A DNA stretch of 64,000 bases, from the NCBI RefSeq assembly GCF_000349945.1, contig NC_020516.1, positions 3,038,001 to 3,102,000 of the forward strand. Direction: 5' to 3'. Source of the stretch: Azoarcus sp. KH32C (lineage in GTDB: Bacteria > Pseudomonadota > Gammaproteobacteria > Burkholderiales > Rhodocyclaceae). Both the position numbers and the translations under genes were made by a program. Shown here piece after piece: positions 24,092 to 32,932 of the stretch; within the stretch, counting starts at the first letter, position 1; each line of letters opens with the position of its first letter. The notes beneath the pieces were generated by a model. That model saw nothing but the letters and a program-made list of their open reading frames with translations. It did not search any database and had not been told where the DNA came from.

Positions 24092-25108
24092 ATGAGCAAC
24101 GCCCCCGCCTCAACCCCCAGCTCCCTCGCCGGTTCGCCGCGAGCCGCCGTTCAATCGACGCCGCGCGAGCGCTTTCAGTCCCTGATGCGCGCCGTCGGCA
24201 TGCTGCCGGTCCTGATCCTGCTGGCCGTGGGATTCGGGATGCTCGCCGAGGGCTTCCTCACCGCGCAGAACATCTCCATCATCGCGCAGCAGGCATCGAT
24301 CAACATCGTGCTCGCCGCGGGCATGACCTTCGTGATCCTGACCGCCGGCATCGATCTGTCGGTCGGCTCGGTGCTCGCCGTCGCCGCGGTGCTCGCGGTA
24401 ATGACCTCCACGATACCTGGCGGCGGCGTGCTCGGCATCCTCGCCGGGCTTGGCGCGGGGCTCGCGTTCGGTCTGCTCAACGGCAGTCTCGTCGCCTTCG
24501 CGAAGCTCCCGCCCTTCATCGTCACGCTCGGCGCGCTGACTGCGGTCCGCGGCATCGCACGGCTGATCGGCAACGACCAGACCGTCTTCAACCCCGACCT
24601 GCCCTTCGCCTTCATCGGCAACGACAACCTGCTCGGCGTGCCCTGGCTGGTGTGGATCGCCGCTGCGGTGATCGCCGCATCATGGTTCATCCTGCGCCGC
24701 ACGGTGCTGGGACTGCACGTCTACTCGGTCGGCAGCAATCCTGAAGCGGCGCGCCTGTCCGGCATCAAGGTCTGGAAAGTGCTGCTCTTCGTCTATGCGA
24801 TGTCGGGCCTGCTCGCTGGTCTCGGCGCGGTGATGACCTCGGCGCGCCTGCTCGCGGCGAACGGGCTGCAGCTCGGCCAGTCCTACGAGCTCGACGCGAT
24901 CGCCGCGGTGATTCTCGGCGGCACGAGCTTCGTCGGCGGTGTCGGTTCGATCGTCGGTACGTTGATCGGTGCGCTGATCATCGCGGTTCTGACCAACGGC
25001 TTGGTGCTGCTCGGCGTCTCGGACATCTGGCAATACATCATCAAGGGTCTCGTGATCATCGGCGCCGTCGCGCTCGATCGCTACCGCCAGAGCGGCGCCC
25101 GCACCTGA
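24092..25108 (+). CDS. Sugar ABC importer permease (RbsC/FrcC type)
   Basis: This inner-membrane permease (338 residues from the chosen start) has the family motifs ITAGIDLSVGSV, the FIVTLGALTAVRGIA segment and the ILGGTSFVGGVGSIVGTLIGALII region near the C-terminus. About eight to ten membrane segments follow a polar N-terminus of 35 residues. Two other in-frame ATGs lie at 24071 and 24080. The one at 24092 is chosen because GGAG sits 6 bases before it, but 24080 is possible. It follows the ATPase by 49 bases. Confidence 0.92.
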   Translation: MSNAPASTPSSLAGSPRAAVQSTPRERFQSLMRAVGMLPVLILLAVGFGMLAEGFLTAQNISIIAQQASINIVLAAGMTFVILTAGIDLSVGSVLAVAAVLAVMTSTIPGGGVLGILAGLGAGLAFGLLNGSLVAFAKLPPFIVTLGALTAVRGIARLIGNDQTVFNPDLPFAFIGNDNLLGVPWLVWIAAAVIAASWFILRRTVLGLHVYSVGSNPEAARLSGIKVWKVLLFVYAMSGLLAGLGAVMTSARLLAANGLQLGQSYELDAIAAVILGGTSFVGGVGSIVGTLIGALIIAVLTNGLVLLGVSDIWQYIIKGLVIIGAVALDRYRQSGART

Positions 25109-25212
25109 GACCGCAGCTCGGCCTCCCCCAACCCCAACGCATTCATCAAGCCGCCCCCGGATTCCGGCCCCGGGGCGCGGCCAGACACAAGGCCGGATTC
25201 AGGAGACATTCC

Positions 25213-26145
25213 ATGTTCCACCGCAAGGCACTCGTCGCCGGCATCGCGCTGGCCCTCGTCACCGGCGCCAGCCAGGCACGCGAAATCAAGTCCGTCGGCG
25301 TCACCGTCGGCTCGCTCGGCAACCCCTTCTTCGTCACGATCGCCAAGGGCGCGGAAGCGAAGGTCAAGGAGCTGAACCCGAACGCGAAGGTCATCACCGC
25401 GTCGGCCGATTACGATCTCAACAAGCAATTCACGCAGATCGACAACTTTATCTCCGCGGGCGTTGACCTCATCCTGCTCAACGCAGCCGACGCCAAGGCG
25501 ATCGAGCCGGCAGTGCGCAAGGCGCAGAAGGCCGGCATCGCGGTGATCGCAGTCGATGTCGCCGCCGCCGGTGCGGATGCGACGGTGCAGACCGACAACG
25601 TGCAGGCGGGGAAGATCGCGTGCGAGCACATCGTCAAGCGCCTGAACGGCCAGGGTAACGTAATCATCCAGAACGGGCCGCAGGTGTCGGCCGTCGTCGA
25701 TCGCGTGAAGGGCTGCAAGGGCGTGTTCGCCGCCACACCCGGCATCAAAGTCCTCTCCGACGACCAGGACGGCAAGGGCTCGCGCGAAGGCGGCATGAAC
25801 GTGATGCTCGGCCACCTGACGCGCTTCCCGAAGCTCGACGCCGTCTTCACGATCAACGACCCGCAGGCGATCGGCACCGACCTCGCCGCGCGCCAGTTGA
25901 AGCGCAAGGGCATCGTGATCACGTCCGTCGATGGCGCGCCCGACATCGAGAACGCCCTCAAGTCCGACACCCAGGTCGAAGCCTCGGCGAGCCAGGATCC
26001 GTGGGCGATGGCGCAGCAGGCGGTGGTGATCGGCAACGACGTGCTCAACGGCAAGAAGCCCGCGAACCCGATGGTGCTGATCCCCTCGACGCTCGTCACG
26101 CGCGACAACGTGTCCGGCTACAAGGGCTGGTCCTCGCCCCGCTAA
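25213..26145 (+). CDS. Periplasmic sugar-binding protein (RbsB-like, ABC importer)
   Basis: This 310-residue periplasmic binding protein has a signal peptide (MFHRKALVAGIALALVTGASQA, cleaved before REIKS). The mature fold is that of the ribose-binding (type I) family: GVTVGSLGNPFF at the first strand, then QIDNFISAGVDLILLNAAD, VAVDVAAAG, a TDNVQAG hinge and VFTINDPQAIG. A strong AGGAGACATTCC site precedes it, after a GC-rich 104-base gap. With the adjacent PfkB kinase, fructose is the best guess for the substrate; ribose or another hexose cannot be excluded. Confidence 0.9.
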   Translation: MFHRKALVAGIALALVTGASQAREIKSVGVTVGSLGNPFFVTIAKGAEAKVKELNPNAKVITASADYDLNKQFTQIDNFISAGVDLILLNAADAKAIEPAVRKAQKAGIAVIAVDVAAAGADATVQTDNVQAGKIACEHIVKRLNGQGNVIIQNGPQVSAVVDRVKGCKGVFAATPGIKVLSDDQDGKGSREGGMNVMLGHLTRFPKLDAVFTINDPQAIGTDLAARQLKRKGIVITSVDGAPDIENALKSDTQVEASASQDPWAMAQQAVVIGNDVLNGKKPANPMVLIPSTLVTRDNVSGYKGWSSPR

Positions 26146-26179
26146 CGCCTCCCATCCACCTCCTCCACGGTTCCCCATC

Positions 26180-27115
26180 ATGTTCCTCGTTTGCGGCGAA
26201 GCTCTGTTCGACGTCTTCATCGGTTCCGAGACCGACAACGCCCTGCATCTGGACGCGCGCCCCGGCGGCTCGCCCTTCAACGTCGCCATCGGGCTCGCGC
26301 GCCTCGGACAGCGGGTCGCGTTCCTGAGCGGAATCGCGAAGGACATGCTGGGCGACCGGCTCGTCCGGACGCTCGCCCGCGAGGGGGTGGATACGCGGCC
26401 CTGCCCGCGCTTCGACGCGCCGACCACGCTCGGCATGATCGAGCTCGACGCGGCCGGCGTGCCGCACTACGCCTTCTACGGCAACGGCGCCGCCGACCGG
26501 CTGCTGTCGGCGGCGCAACTGCCCGAGCTGGACGACGACGTCCGCGCGATCCACGTCGGCTCCTATGCGACGGCGGTGGAGCCCGTCGCGAGCGCGCTCG
26601 AGACCTTGCTGCGACGCGAGCGCGACCGCCGGCTGATCGCCTACGATCCGAACGTGCGGCTCAACGTCGAGCCCTCGCTGGAGCGCTGGCACGAACGGGC
26701 CGACACGCTGGCAGGCCTCGCGCATCTCGTGAAGATCAGCGACGAGGACCTGCACCTGCTATACGGCGAGATTGACGAGGCGGCGCTCGCAGCACGGTGG
26801 CTCGCCGCCGGGGCGAAGCTCATCGTCGTCACGCGCGGCGCGGACGGGGCCAGCGCGTGGAACGCGATCGGGCGCACGGACGTGCGGGCGCCGCGGATCA
26901 CTGCCGTCGATACCGTAGGCGCCGGCGACACCTTCCAGGCCGCGATGCTGTCCCATCTCGCCGAAACCGACCGGCTCGAGCCCGCGGCGCTCGCCGCGAT
27001 GGATGCCGACGCCCTCACCCGCCTCCTCGACTTCGCTGCACGCGCCGCGGCAATCACCTGTTCGCGGCGGGGAGCGGACATGCCGCGACGGGCGGAACTC
27101 GGCAACGCCTGCTAG
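26180..27115 (+). CDS. PfkB-family carbohydrate kinase (probable fructokinase)
   Basis: The enzyme has 311 residues and phosphorylates a sugar with ATP. The sugar-binding N-terminus GEALFDVF and RPGGSPFNVAIGLARLG and the C-terminal catalytic DTVGAGDTF (base Asp) are intact. The small lid segment (about 85-110) resembles fructokinase rather than ribokinase. It ends the ROK-ABC operon, 34 bases after the binding-protein gene, with no clear ribosome site. Its product, if fructose 6-phosphate, would enter through Pgi, encoded 4 kb away. Confidence 0.85.
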   Translation: MFLVCGEALFDVFIGSETDNALHLDARPGGSPFNVAIGLARLGQRVAFLSGIAKDMLGDRLVRTLAREGVDTRPCPRFDAPTTLGMIELDAAGVPHYAFYGNGAADRLLSAAQLPELDDDVRAIHVGSYATAVEPVASALETLLRRERDRRLIAYDPNVRLNVEPSLERWHERADTLAGLAHLVKISDEDLHLLYGEIDEAALAARWLAAGAKLIVVTRGADGASAWNAIGRTDVRAPRITAVDTVGAGDTFQAAMLSHLAETDRLEPAALAAMDADALTRLLDFAARAAAITCSRRGADMPRRAELGNAC

Positions 27116-27182
27116 ACGACCATTGCATTAATCGGGAGCAGCACCTACCGTAACATCATGGCATAGACAGGCTTGACGCACG

Positions 27183-29870
27183 ATGACGAAGGCCGGCATC
27201 GAAATCTCGCGTCAAAGTGCCGCTGCTGCAATCGAAACGCTTCGCAGCACCCGGGACGGCCTTGCGGCCGCGGAGGCCGCTCGGCGGCTGAGCGAATTCG
27301 GTCCGAACCGCATCGAGGCCGCGCCCCGCACGCCGCCGTGGCTGGGGCTCATGCGCGAGTTCACCCATTTCTTCGCCCTCGTCCTGTGGGTCGCCGCCGG
27401 ACTTGCCCTTGCCGCCGAGCGCTTCAGCCCCGGACAGGGCATGATGAAGCTCGGTTTCGCGATCGTCGGCGTCATCATCATCAACGGCCTGTTCGCCTTC
27501 TGGCAGTCGTATCGGGCCGAACGCGCGCTCGCCGCGCTCGGGCGGTTGCTGCCCTGCGAGGTCGATGCGATCCGGGACGGCAGTCCGGTTCCGGTGCCGG
27601 CACAGGAACTGGTGCCCGGCGACGTCATCCTTCTCGCCGAGGGCGCGAGGGTTCCGGCGGACTGCCGGATCATCGAGGCCTGGGGGCTGCGGGTCGACCT
27701 GGCGACGCTCACCGGAGAATCGTTTCCAAAGGCCCGCAACGAGAAGGCCGATGCCGGCGACGACGCGCTGGCCGCGCATAACCTCTTGCTCGCCGGCACC
27801 CTCATCGTCTCGGGCGAATGCCGCGCCATCGTTCATGCCACGGGGATGGACACCGAGTTCGGCCGCATCGCGCACCTGACGCAGGCGCTCGGCGACGAGG
27901 AGTCGCCCTTGCAGAGCGAGATCCGGCGCGTGTCGCGGCTCGTGGCCTTTCTCGCGCTCGCCCTCGGCGCGCTCTTCTTCTTCGCCGGACAGATGAGCGG
28001 AATGCCTTTCTGGGCGAGCTTCATGTTCGGGATCGGCATCATCGTCGCCAATGTGCCGGAGGGACTGCTGCCGACGGTGACTCTTTCGCTGGCGCTCGCG
28101 ACGCAGCGCATGGCGAAGCGGAACGCCCTGGTGCGCCATCTCCCGGCAGTCGAAACGCTGGGAAGCGCGACGGTGGTCCTCACCGACAAGACCGGCACGC
28201 TCACGCAAAACCGGATGAGTGTCCGGGAGTATTTCGTAGGGGGCCGTCACGCCCTCACGGCGCGGCGCTGGCCCACGCAGGCGGATATCGAACTGCGGTC
28301 GGTGGCGCGGCATTGCCACAGCCTGAAATTCCTGCCGGACGGACCGCGCGGCGATTCGATGGAAGTCGCCTTGTGGCAATTCGCCGGCAACGGACCCGAC
28401 GAGGAACGGATCGGCGAGATCCCCTTCGACGTGGAGCGAAAGCGTATGTCGGTCGAGACGCGCGACAGCGAGGGACGCCGAAACCTCTGGTGCAAAGGGG
28501 CTCCCGAGACGATCCTCCCGCTATGCACGTCCTGGTTCGACCGCGGAGCCGGGCGGGAGCTGGACGACGTGGCGCGCGAACGCTTCCGGCAGGCGCACGA
28601 AAACATGGCCGACCGCGGGTTGCGCGTGCTCGCCCTCGCATGGCGTCCGCTCTCCGACGGGCAGCCGGCGGCAGAAGAGGAGCTCCGGCTGTGCGGCCTC
28701 GTCGGACTCGAAGACCCGCCGCGGCCCGATGTCCATGAAGCCGTCATGCGCTGCAGGGGCGCCGGGGTCAAGGTCGTGATGGTCACTGGGGATCACCCCC
28801 GCACTGCGCTGGCCATTGCGCGTGAGGTGGGCATCGCAGGACTCGATGCGCCCGTGGTCCTGCTCGGCGAACAGGTCCGCACGATGCCGCCCGCGCAGTT
28901 GCAGCTCGCCCTCGACGCGCCCGAAATCATCTTTGCGCGCGTCACTGCGGAACAGAAAATGCTCGTCGTAAAGGCGCTGAAGCGCAAGGGCGAGGTGGTG
29001 GCGGTGACCGGTGACGGCGTGAATGATGCGCCGGCCCTGAAGGCCGCCGATATCGGCATCGCGATGGGACTCTCGGGCACCGATGTGGCCCGCGAGGCCG
29101 CCGACATCGTCCTGCTCGACGATCATTTCGCGACCATCGTCAGCGCGATCGAAGAAGGCCGCGCGGTGTACGAAAACATCCGCAAGTTTCTGACCTACAT
29201 CCTGACCTCGAACATTCCGGAGATCGTTCCGTATCTGGCCTTCGTGCTGTTCCGGGTTCCCCTGCCCCTTACGGTGATCCAGATACTCGCGGTGGACCTC
29301 GGTACTGACATGCTCCCCGCCCTGGCGCTCGGCGCGGAAAAGCCCCAGCCCGATACGATGAAGCGAATGCCGCGCGCGAGGGACGAACGATTGCTGTCGC
29401 CGGGGCTCCTCGCGCGGGCTTACCTGTTTCTCGGCCCCCTCGAAGCCTTCGCGGCAATGGCGGCATTCTTCTACGTGCTTGAGGACACGCGGCCCGACGC
29501 CGGGGTCCTGTCGCCGGCCGATACCAACTACCTCGCGGCGACGACGGCCTGCCTCGCGGCGATCGTGCTGACGCAAATGGTCAACGTGTTCGTCTGCCGG
29601 CACGCGCAGCTCCCCGCCTGGCATTTTCCGCTCCGCGGCAACCGCCTGCTGCTTTCGGGGCTTGCACTCGAAATCACCCTGCTGCTGGCGATCGTCTATA
29701 CGCCGTGGGGCAATCGGCTCTTCGGCACCGCGCCGCTCGGCGTCGATGTCTGGCTGTACATGTTGCCCTTCGCGATGCTACTCGGCATCGCCGAGGAAGC
29801 CCGGAAATGGTGGTTCCGAAGGCGAGCAAGCCGGCCTAAGGCACCAGTTCGTCGAGCTCCGGAAGCATGA
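27183..29870 (+). CDS. P-type cation-transporting ATPase resembling the Na,K-ATPase class (PIIC)
   Basis: This 895-residue membrane ATPase has the full P2 layout: N-terminal cation ATPase domain, TGES actuator loop, phosphorylated Asp335 in DKTGTLT, and the hinge TGDGVNDAPALKAADIGIAMG. The ion-binding region matches the Na,K/H,K-ATPase pattern. It reads VANVPEGLLPTVTLSLA in M4 (Glu293), LTSNIPEI in M5 (Ser676, Glu680) and DLGTDMLPAL in M6 (Asp705, Asp709). No beta subunit is nearby. The ion could be Na+, K+ or Ca2+. No clear ribosome site lies before the ATG at 27183. Its 3' end overlaps the convergent cupin gene by 35 bases. Confidence 0.88.
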   Translation: MTKAGIEISRQSAAAAIETLRSTRDGLAAAEAARRLSEFGPNRIEAAPRTPPWLGLMREFTHFFALVLWVAAGLALAAERFSPGQGMMKLGFAIVGVIIINGLFAFWQSYRAERALAALGRLLPCEVDAIRDGSPVPVPAQELVPGDVILLAEGARVPADCRIIEAWGLRVDLATLTGESFPKARNEKADAGDDALAAHNLLLAGTLIVSGECRAIVHATGMDTEFGRIAHLTQALGDEESPLQSEIRRVSRLVAFLALALGALFFFAGQMSGMPFWASFMFGIGIIVANVPEGLLPTVTLSLALATQRMAKRNALVRHLPAVETLGSATVVLTDKTGTLTQNRMSVREYFVGGRHALTARRWPTQADIELRSVARHCHSLKFLPDGPRGDSMEVALWQFAGNGPDEERIGEIPFDVERKRMSVETRDSEGRRNLWCKGAPETILPLCTSWFDRGAGRELDDVARERFRQAHENMADRGLRVLALAWRPLSDGQPAAEEELRLCGLVGLEDPPRPDVHEAVMRCRGAGVKVVMVTGDHPRTALAIAREVGIAGLDAPVVLLGEQVRTMPPAQLQLALDAPEIIFARVTAEQKMLVVKALKRKGEVVAVTGDGVNDAPALKAADIGIAMGLSGTDVAREAADIVLLDDHFATIVSAIEEGRAVYENIRKFLTYILTSNIPEIVPYLAFVLFRVPLPLTVIQILAVDLGTDMLPALALGAEKPQPDTMKRMPRARDERLLSPGLLARAYLFLGPLEAFAAMAAFFYVLEDTRPDAGVLSPADTNYLAATTACLAAIVLTQMVNVFVCRHAQLPAWHFPLRGNRLLLSGLALEITLLLAIVYTPWGNRLFGTAPLGVDVWLYMLPFAMLLGIAEEARKWWFRRRASRPKAPVRRAPEA

Positions 29871-30246
29871 CCACGCTTTCCTGCGCGGTCGGTTCGTTGC
29901 GCACACCGACGAACACAGCCGGCGTCTTGCCACGATTGACGGCGACATGGGGCACATTGGCCGGGATGAAGAGGAAGTCGCCCGGGCGCGCAATCTCGCG
30001 GTGTTCGAGCCGATCGCCCGTGCACAACTCGACCTCTTCGCCGCTCATCAGGTAGAAGGCGGACTCGTGGTAGCGGTGTAGGTGCGCCCGCGTCCGGCCT
30101 TCCGGCGGGAGCGTGACGATACCGAGGAACACCACTTCCGAGCCGACCGTCTCGGCGCTGATTCCGGGCGCGTAGACGGACCCTTGCTTGCTGACATAGC
30201 TCTCCGCGCCCTGGACTACGCTGCCGTGCTTCGAAGTCGCCACCAT
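29836..30246 (-). CDS. Cupin domain protein
   Basis: This 136-residue single-domain cupin has motif 1 as RAHLHRYHESAFYLMSGE and motif 2 as PGDFLFIPANVPHVAVN; three His and one Glu form the metal site. The N-terminus is short and polar, so it is cytoplasmic. GAGGAGG lies before the ATG at 30246. Cupins of this size may be sugar isomerases, dioxygenases or ligand sensors. Nothing here selects among these, and the gene is isolated on its strand. Confidence 0.82.
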   Translation of the reverse strand: MVATSKHGSVVQGAESYVSKQGSVYAPGISAETVGSEVVFLGIVTLPPEGRTRAHLHRYHESAFYLMSGEEVELCTGDRLEHREIARPGDFLFIPANVPHVAVNRGKTPAVFVGVRNEPTAQESVVMLPELDELVP

Positions 30247-30425
30247 GATCGCGCCCTCCTCTATGTGCCTCCCGGCTTCTCAGAATATAGGCGAGGCTGG
30301 CCAGATTTCCCTGTGCGCCCGGCGTTCCGGGTTCGAGGCGGGCGCCACTTACAATCCTGCACAAAAAGGCGTGCACGGCAGACGTCGCGAAAACGTTGAC
30401 TGGTTGACCACACAGGAGGCCAATC

Positions 30426-30644
30426 ATGCGTCGCTACTTCTGGGGTTTGCTCATCGCCATCGCGCTCAGCGGCTGCGTCGTGGCCCCGGCGGGCTATGAC
30501 TACTACAGCGATCCTGGCCCTTACTACGGTGGTCCGGCCCCTTACTACTACACCCCCTACTCCGTCTGGGGCGGCGGTTATTACTACTACGGCGACGGAC
30601 ACCGTCCGTGGCGTCACCGCTACCGCGGCTACGGTCGTGACTGA
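30426..30644 (+). CDS. Small Tyr/Gly-rich lipoprotein
   Basis: This 72-residue exported protein has a lipoprotein signal ending ALSGC (lipobox, Cys17). The mature part VVAPAGYDYYSDPGPYY and beyond is rich in tyrosine, glycine and proline. A strong CAGGAGG site precedes the ATG. Its N-terminus resembles the lipoprotein at 31078-31242 (CVVxPAGY after the lipobox), so the pair look like duplicates. Function unknown. Confidence 0.78.
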   Translation: MRRYFWGLLIAIALSGCVVAPAGYDYYSDPGPYYGGPAPYYYTPYSVWGGGYYYYGDGHRPWRHRYRGYGRD

Positions 30645-30907
30645 GGTCCGGGCCCAGCCGGGCGTTGCCAGATCAGTCTTCCGTTCCTGCTGACTTCGCG
30701 GATGCGATGGAGCGGAACGCGATGGGCAAAGCCCTCTTCGTCCGCGATCAGGCAGGAGAACCGGTCGCCCGGTTCGAAAGAGACTTGGTTGAGCGGGACC
30801 CGGATGATGCGGTCGGCCACGCGGTCGTAGTAACCGATGACGATCTTGCCGCGCCCGAAGCCGGGATCCCAGCGAATGCGACTGAGAAGTTCGTGAATGG
30901 GTGTCAT
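30629..30907 (-). CDS. DUF504 family protein
   Basis: This 92-residue basic cytoplasmic protein begins MTPIHELLSRIRWDPGFG, with further family stretches VIGYYDRVADRIIRVPL and VPLHRIREV. It matches DUF504 (UPF0248), related to the RNA cyclic-group recognition domain of archaeal proteins. Some members lie near RNA ligase or tRNA processing genes, but none is seen here. It overlaps the convergent lipoprotein gene by 16 bases. Function unknown. Confidence 0.75.
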   Translation of the reverse strand: MTPIHELLSRIRWDPGFGRGKIVIGYYDRVADRIIRVPLNQVSFEPGDRFSCLIADEEGFAHRVPLHRIREVSRNGRLIWQRPAGPGPQSRP

Positions 30908-31077
30908 CGTCGGCCTCTACCCCTGCCGCTTCGACCTCCGCGGACAACAGACGTTAGCGCCGCGCGTGGGCTCGAGACGGCGCATGACCGCATGCCTGAA
31001 CATCGGCTTACAAGTTGCGACCAATGAGCTGAGGTGCAAGGGGTCGAACAAGCATGACCAAGGAAACGGAGACGATC

Positions 31078-31242
31078 ATGACTCGCTTGATCATTGGAAT
31101 GCTGGCCGCCGCGCTGCTCACCGGGTGCGTGGTCGTGCCGGCCGGATACCACTACCGGGATGACCCGTCCTGGTACAGGCACCGCGATTGGGACGACCGT
31201 CACCATCGCTACGGCTACCCGGACTATCGCTACGGGCCGTAA
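31078..31242 (+). CDS. Small lipoprotein, paralogue of the one at 30426
   Basis: This 54-residue protein has a lipoprotein signal, IIGMLAAALLTGC (lipobox LLTGC), followed by VVVPAGYHYRDDP and a short tail rich in His, Arg, Asp and Tyr. The ATG at 31078 has GGAGACGATC in front; an in-frame ATG 8 codons earlier is less suited. It precedes a strong hairpin (31251-31278). Function unknown; probably outer-membrane attached. Confidence 0.7.
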   Translation: MTRLIIGMLAAALLTGCVVVPAGYHYRDDPSWYRHRDWDDRHHRYGYPDYRYGP

Positions 31243-31250
31243 ACGGCAAA

Positions 31251-31278
31251 GCCCCGCCGCCGCGAACCGGGGCGGGGC
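31251..31278. terminator. Bidirectional terminator-like hairpin after pgi and the small lipoprotein
   Basis: GCCCCGCC (31251-31258) and GGCGGGGC (31271-31278) pair perfectly around a 12-base loop. On the minus strand it is followed by TTTGCCGTTT, so it can end transcription of the zwf2-pgl-hexR-pgi unit. It also lies just past the convergent lipoprotein stop. Confidence 0.65.
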
Positions 31279-31293
31279 AATCCGGATGGGTCT

Positions 31294-32931
31294 TCAGGCA
31301 GCGGTGCGCGCGGCAGCGATCAGGCCGAGCGTCGAAGCGTCGTGCGCGCTCGTCTGATCGCCTGCCAGTTCGGCGGCGATGCGGCTCGCGATCTGCTTGC
31401 CGAGTTCGACGCCCCACTGGTCGAAGGCGTTGATGCCCCAGATCACGCTCTGAACGAAGACTTTGTGCTCATAGAGCGCGATTAGCGCGCCCAGCGAGCG
31501 CGGCGACAGGTCGGGCAGCAGCAACGTGTTGCTCGGGCGGTTACCCGGGAAGACACGATGCGGCACCAAGGCTTCGAGCGCCTCGCCTGAAAGTCCGCCC
31601 GCTGACAGTTCCGTACGGACTTCGTCGGCCGTCTTGCCCACCATCAGCGCCTTGCTCTGCGCGATGCAGTTGGCGAGCAGCAGGCGATGGTGATCAGCGA
31701 GCTTATGGCTCGCAGCGAGGGGCGCGATGAAGTCGACCGGGATCAGGTCCGTGCCCTGGTGCAGCAGCTGGAAGAAGGCGTGCTGGCCATTGGTGCCGGG
31801 CTCGCCCCAGATCACCGGGCAGGTCGCCGTTTCGACCGGCTTGCCGTCACGCGTGACCGACTTGCCGTTGCTCTCCATCTCGAGTTGCTGCAGGTAGGCC
31901 GGCAGACGCGCGAGGGCTTGGGCGTAGGGCGCGATCGAGATGCTTGACGAATCGAAGAAGCTGCGGTACCAGACGCCGAGCAGGCCGAGGACGACCGGCA
32001 TGTTCGCGTCGAGCGGGGCTTCGACGAAATGGCAATCCATCGCGTGGGCGCCGTCGAGCAGCGCATTGAAGTTGTCGCGGCCGACGTAGATCGCGATCGG
32101 CAGGCCGACCGCCGACCACATCGAGTAACGACCGCCGACCCAGTCCCAGAAGCCGAACATGTTCGCCGTGTCGATGCCGAAGGCGGCGACGCGCTCGGCA
32201 TTGGTCGAGACGGCGACGAAATGCTTCGCGACATCGGCCTCCGCCGCGCCGCTCGCGAGGAACCACGCGCGAGCAGTCGCCGCGTTGGTCATCGTCTCGA
32301 TCGTCGTGAAGGTTTTCGATGCGACGATGAAGAGCGTCCGGCGCGGATCGACCTTCGCCAGCACGCCCGCCAAATGATCGCCGTCGATGTTCGACACGAA
32401 ATGCATCGTCAGCCGCTCGTGCCCGCAGGCGGCAAGCGCCTGGCAAGCCATCGCTGGCCCAAGGTCGGAGCCGCCGATGCCGATATTGACGACGTCGGTG
32501 ATCGATTCTTTCGTGTAACCGCGCCACTCGCCGCTGCGCACCGCCTCGGCGAACGTGCCCATGCGCTCGAGCACCTCGCGCACGGCAGGCATCACGTCCT
32601 GGCCGTCGACTTCGATCGGGGCTGCGCTGCGGTCGCGCAAGGCAACGTGCAGGACCGCGCGGTCTTCGGTCGTATTGATGCGGCGTCCGGCGAACATCGC
32701 GGCGCGGGCGGATTCGAGCCCGCGTTCGCGCGCAAGGCCGATCAGCAGGTCCATCGTGCGCGCGTCGATACGGTTCTTCGAGTAGTCGAGGAATAGTCCG
32801 GATGCGCGCAGCGAGAAGCGTTCGAAGCGCTCGGCGTCGGCCGCGAAAAGTTCGCGCATGTGTCGGTTGCCGACTTCGTCGCGATGCGCAGCCAAAGCCA
32901 GCCAGGCGGGAGAATTCGTCAGATTGCTCAT
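31294..32931 (-). CDS. pgi: Glucose-6-phosphate isomerase
   Basis: Pgi interconverts glucose 6-phosphate and fructose 6-phosphate and links the fructose and glucose routes. The 545 residues have the normal length. The glycine-rich NIGIGGSDLGP, the signature segment GIGGSDLG...HFVSNIDGDHL and the C-terminal GVELGKQIA are conserved. Catalytic Glu and His are in the WGEPGTNGQHAFFQLLHQG stretch. It is last in the operon zwf2-pgl-hexR-pgi; its ATG lies one base after the hexR stop. Confidence 0.96.
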   Translation of the reverse strand: MSNLTNSPAWLALAAHRDEVGNRHMRELFAADAERFERFSLRASGLFLDYSKNRIDARTMDLLIGLARERGLESARAAMFAGRRINTTEDRAVLHVALRDRSAAPIEVDGQDVMPAVREVLERMGTFAEAVRSGEWRGYTKESITDVVNIGIGGSDLGPAMACQALAACGHERLTMHFVSNIDGDHLAGVLAKVDPRRTLFIVASKTFTTIETMTNAATARAWFLASGAAEADVAKHFVAVSTNAERVAAFGIDTANMFGFWDWVGGRYSMWSAVGLPIAIYVGRDNFNALLDGAHAMDCHFVEAPLDANMPVVLGLLGVWYRSFFDSSSISIAPYAQALARLPAYLQQLEMESNGKSVTRDGKPVETATCPVIWGEPGTNGQHAFFQLLHQGTDLIPVDFIAPLAASHKLADHHRLLLANCIAQSKALMVGKTADEVRTELSAGGLSGEALEALVPHRVFPGNRPSNTLLLPDLSPRSLGALIALYEHKVFVQSVIWGINAFDQWGVELGKQIASRIAAELAGDQTSAHDASTLGLIAAARTAA

Positions 32932-32932
32932 G

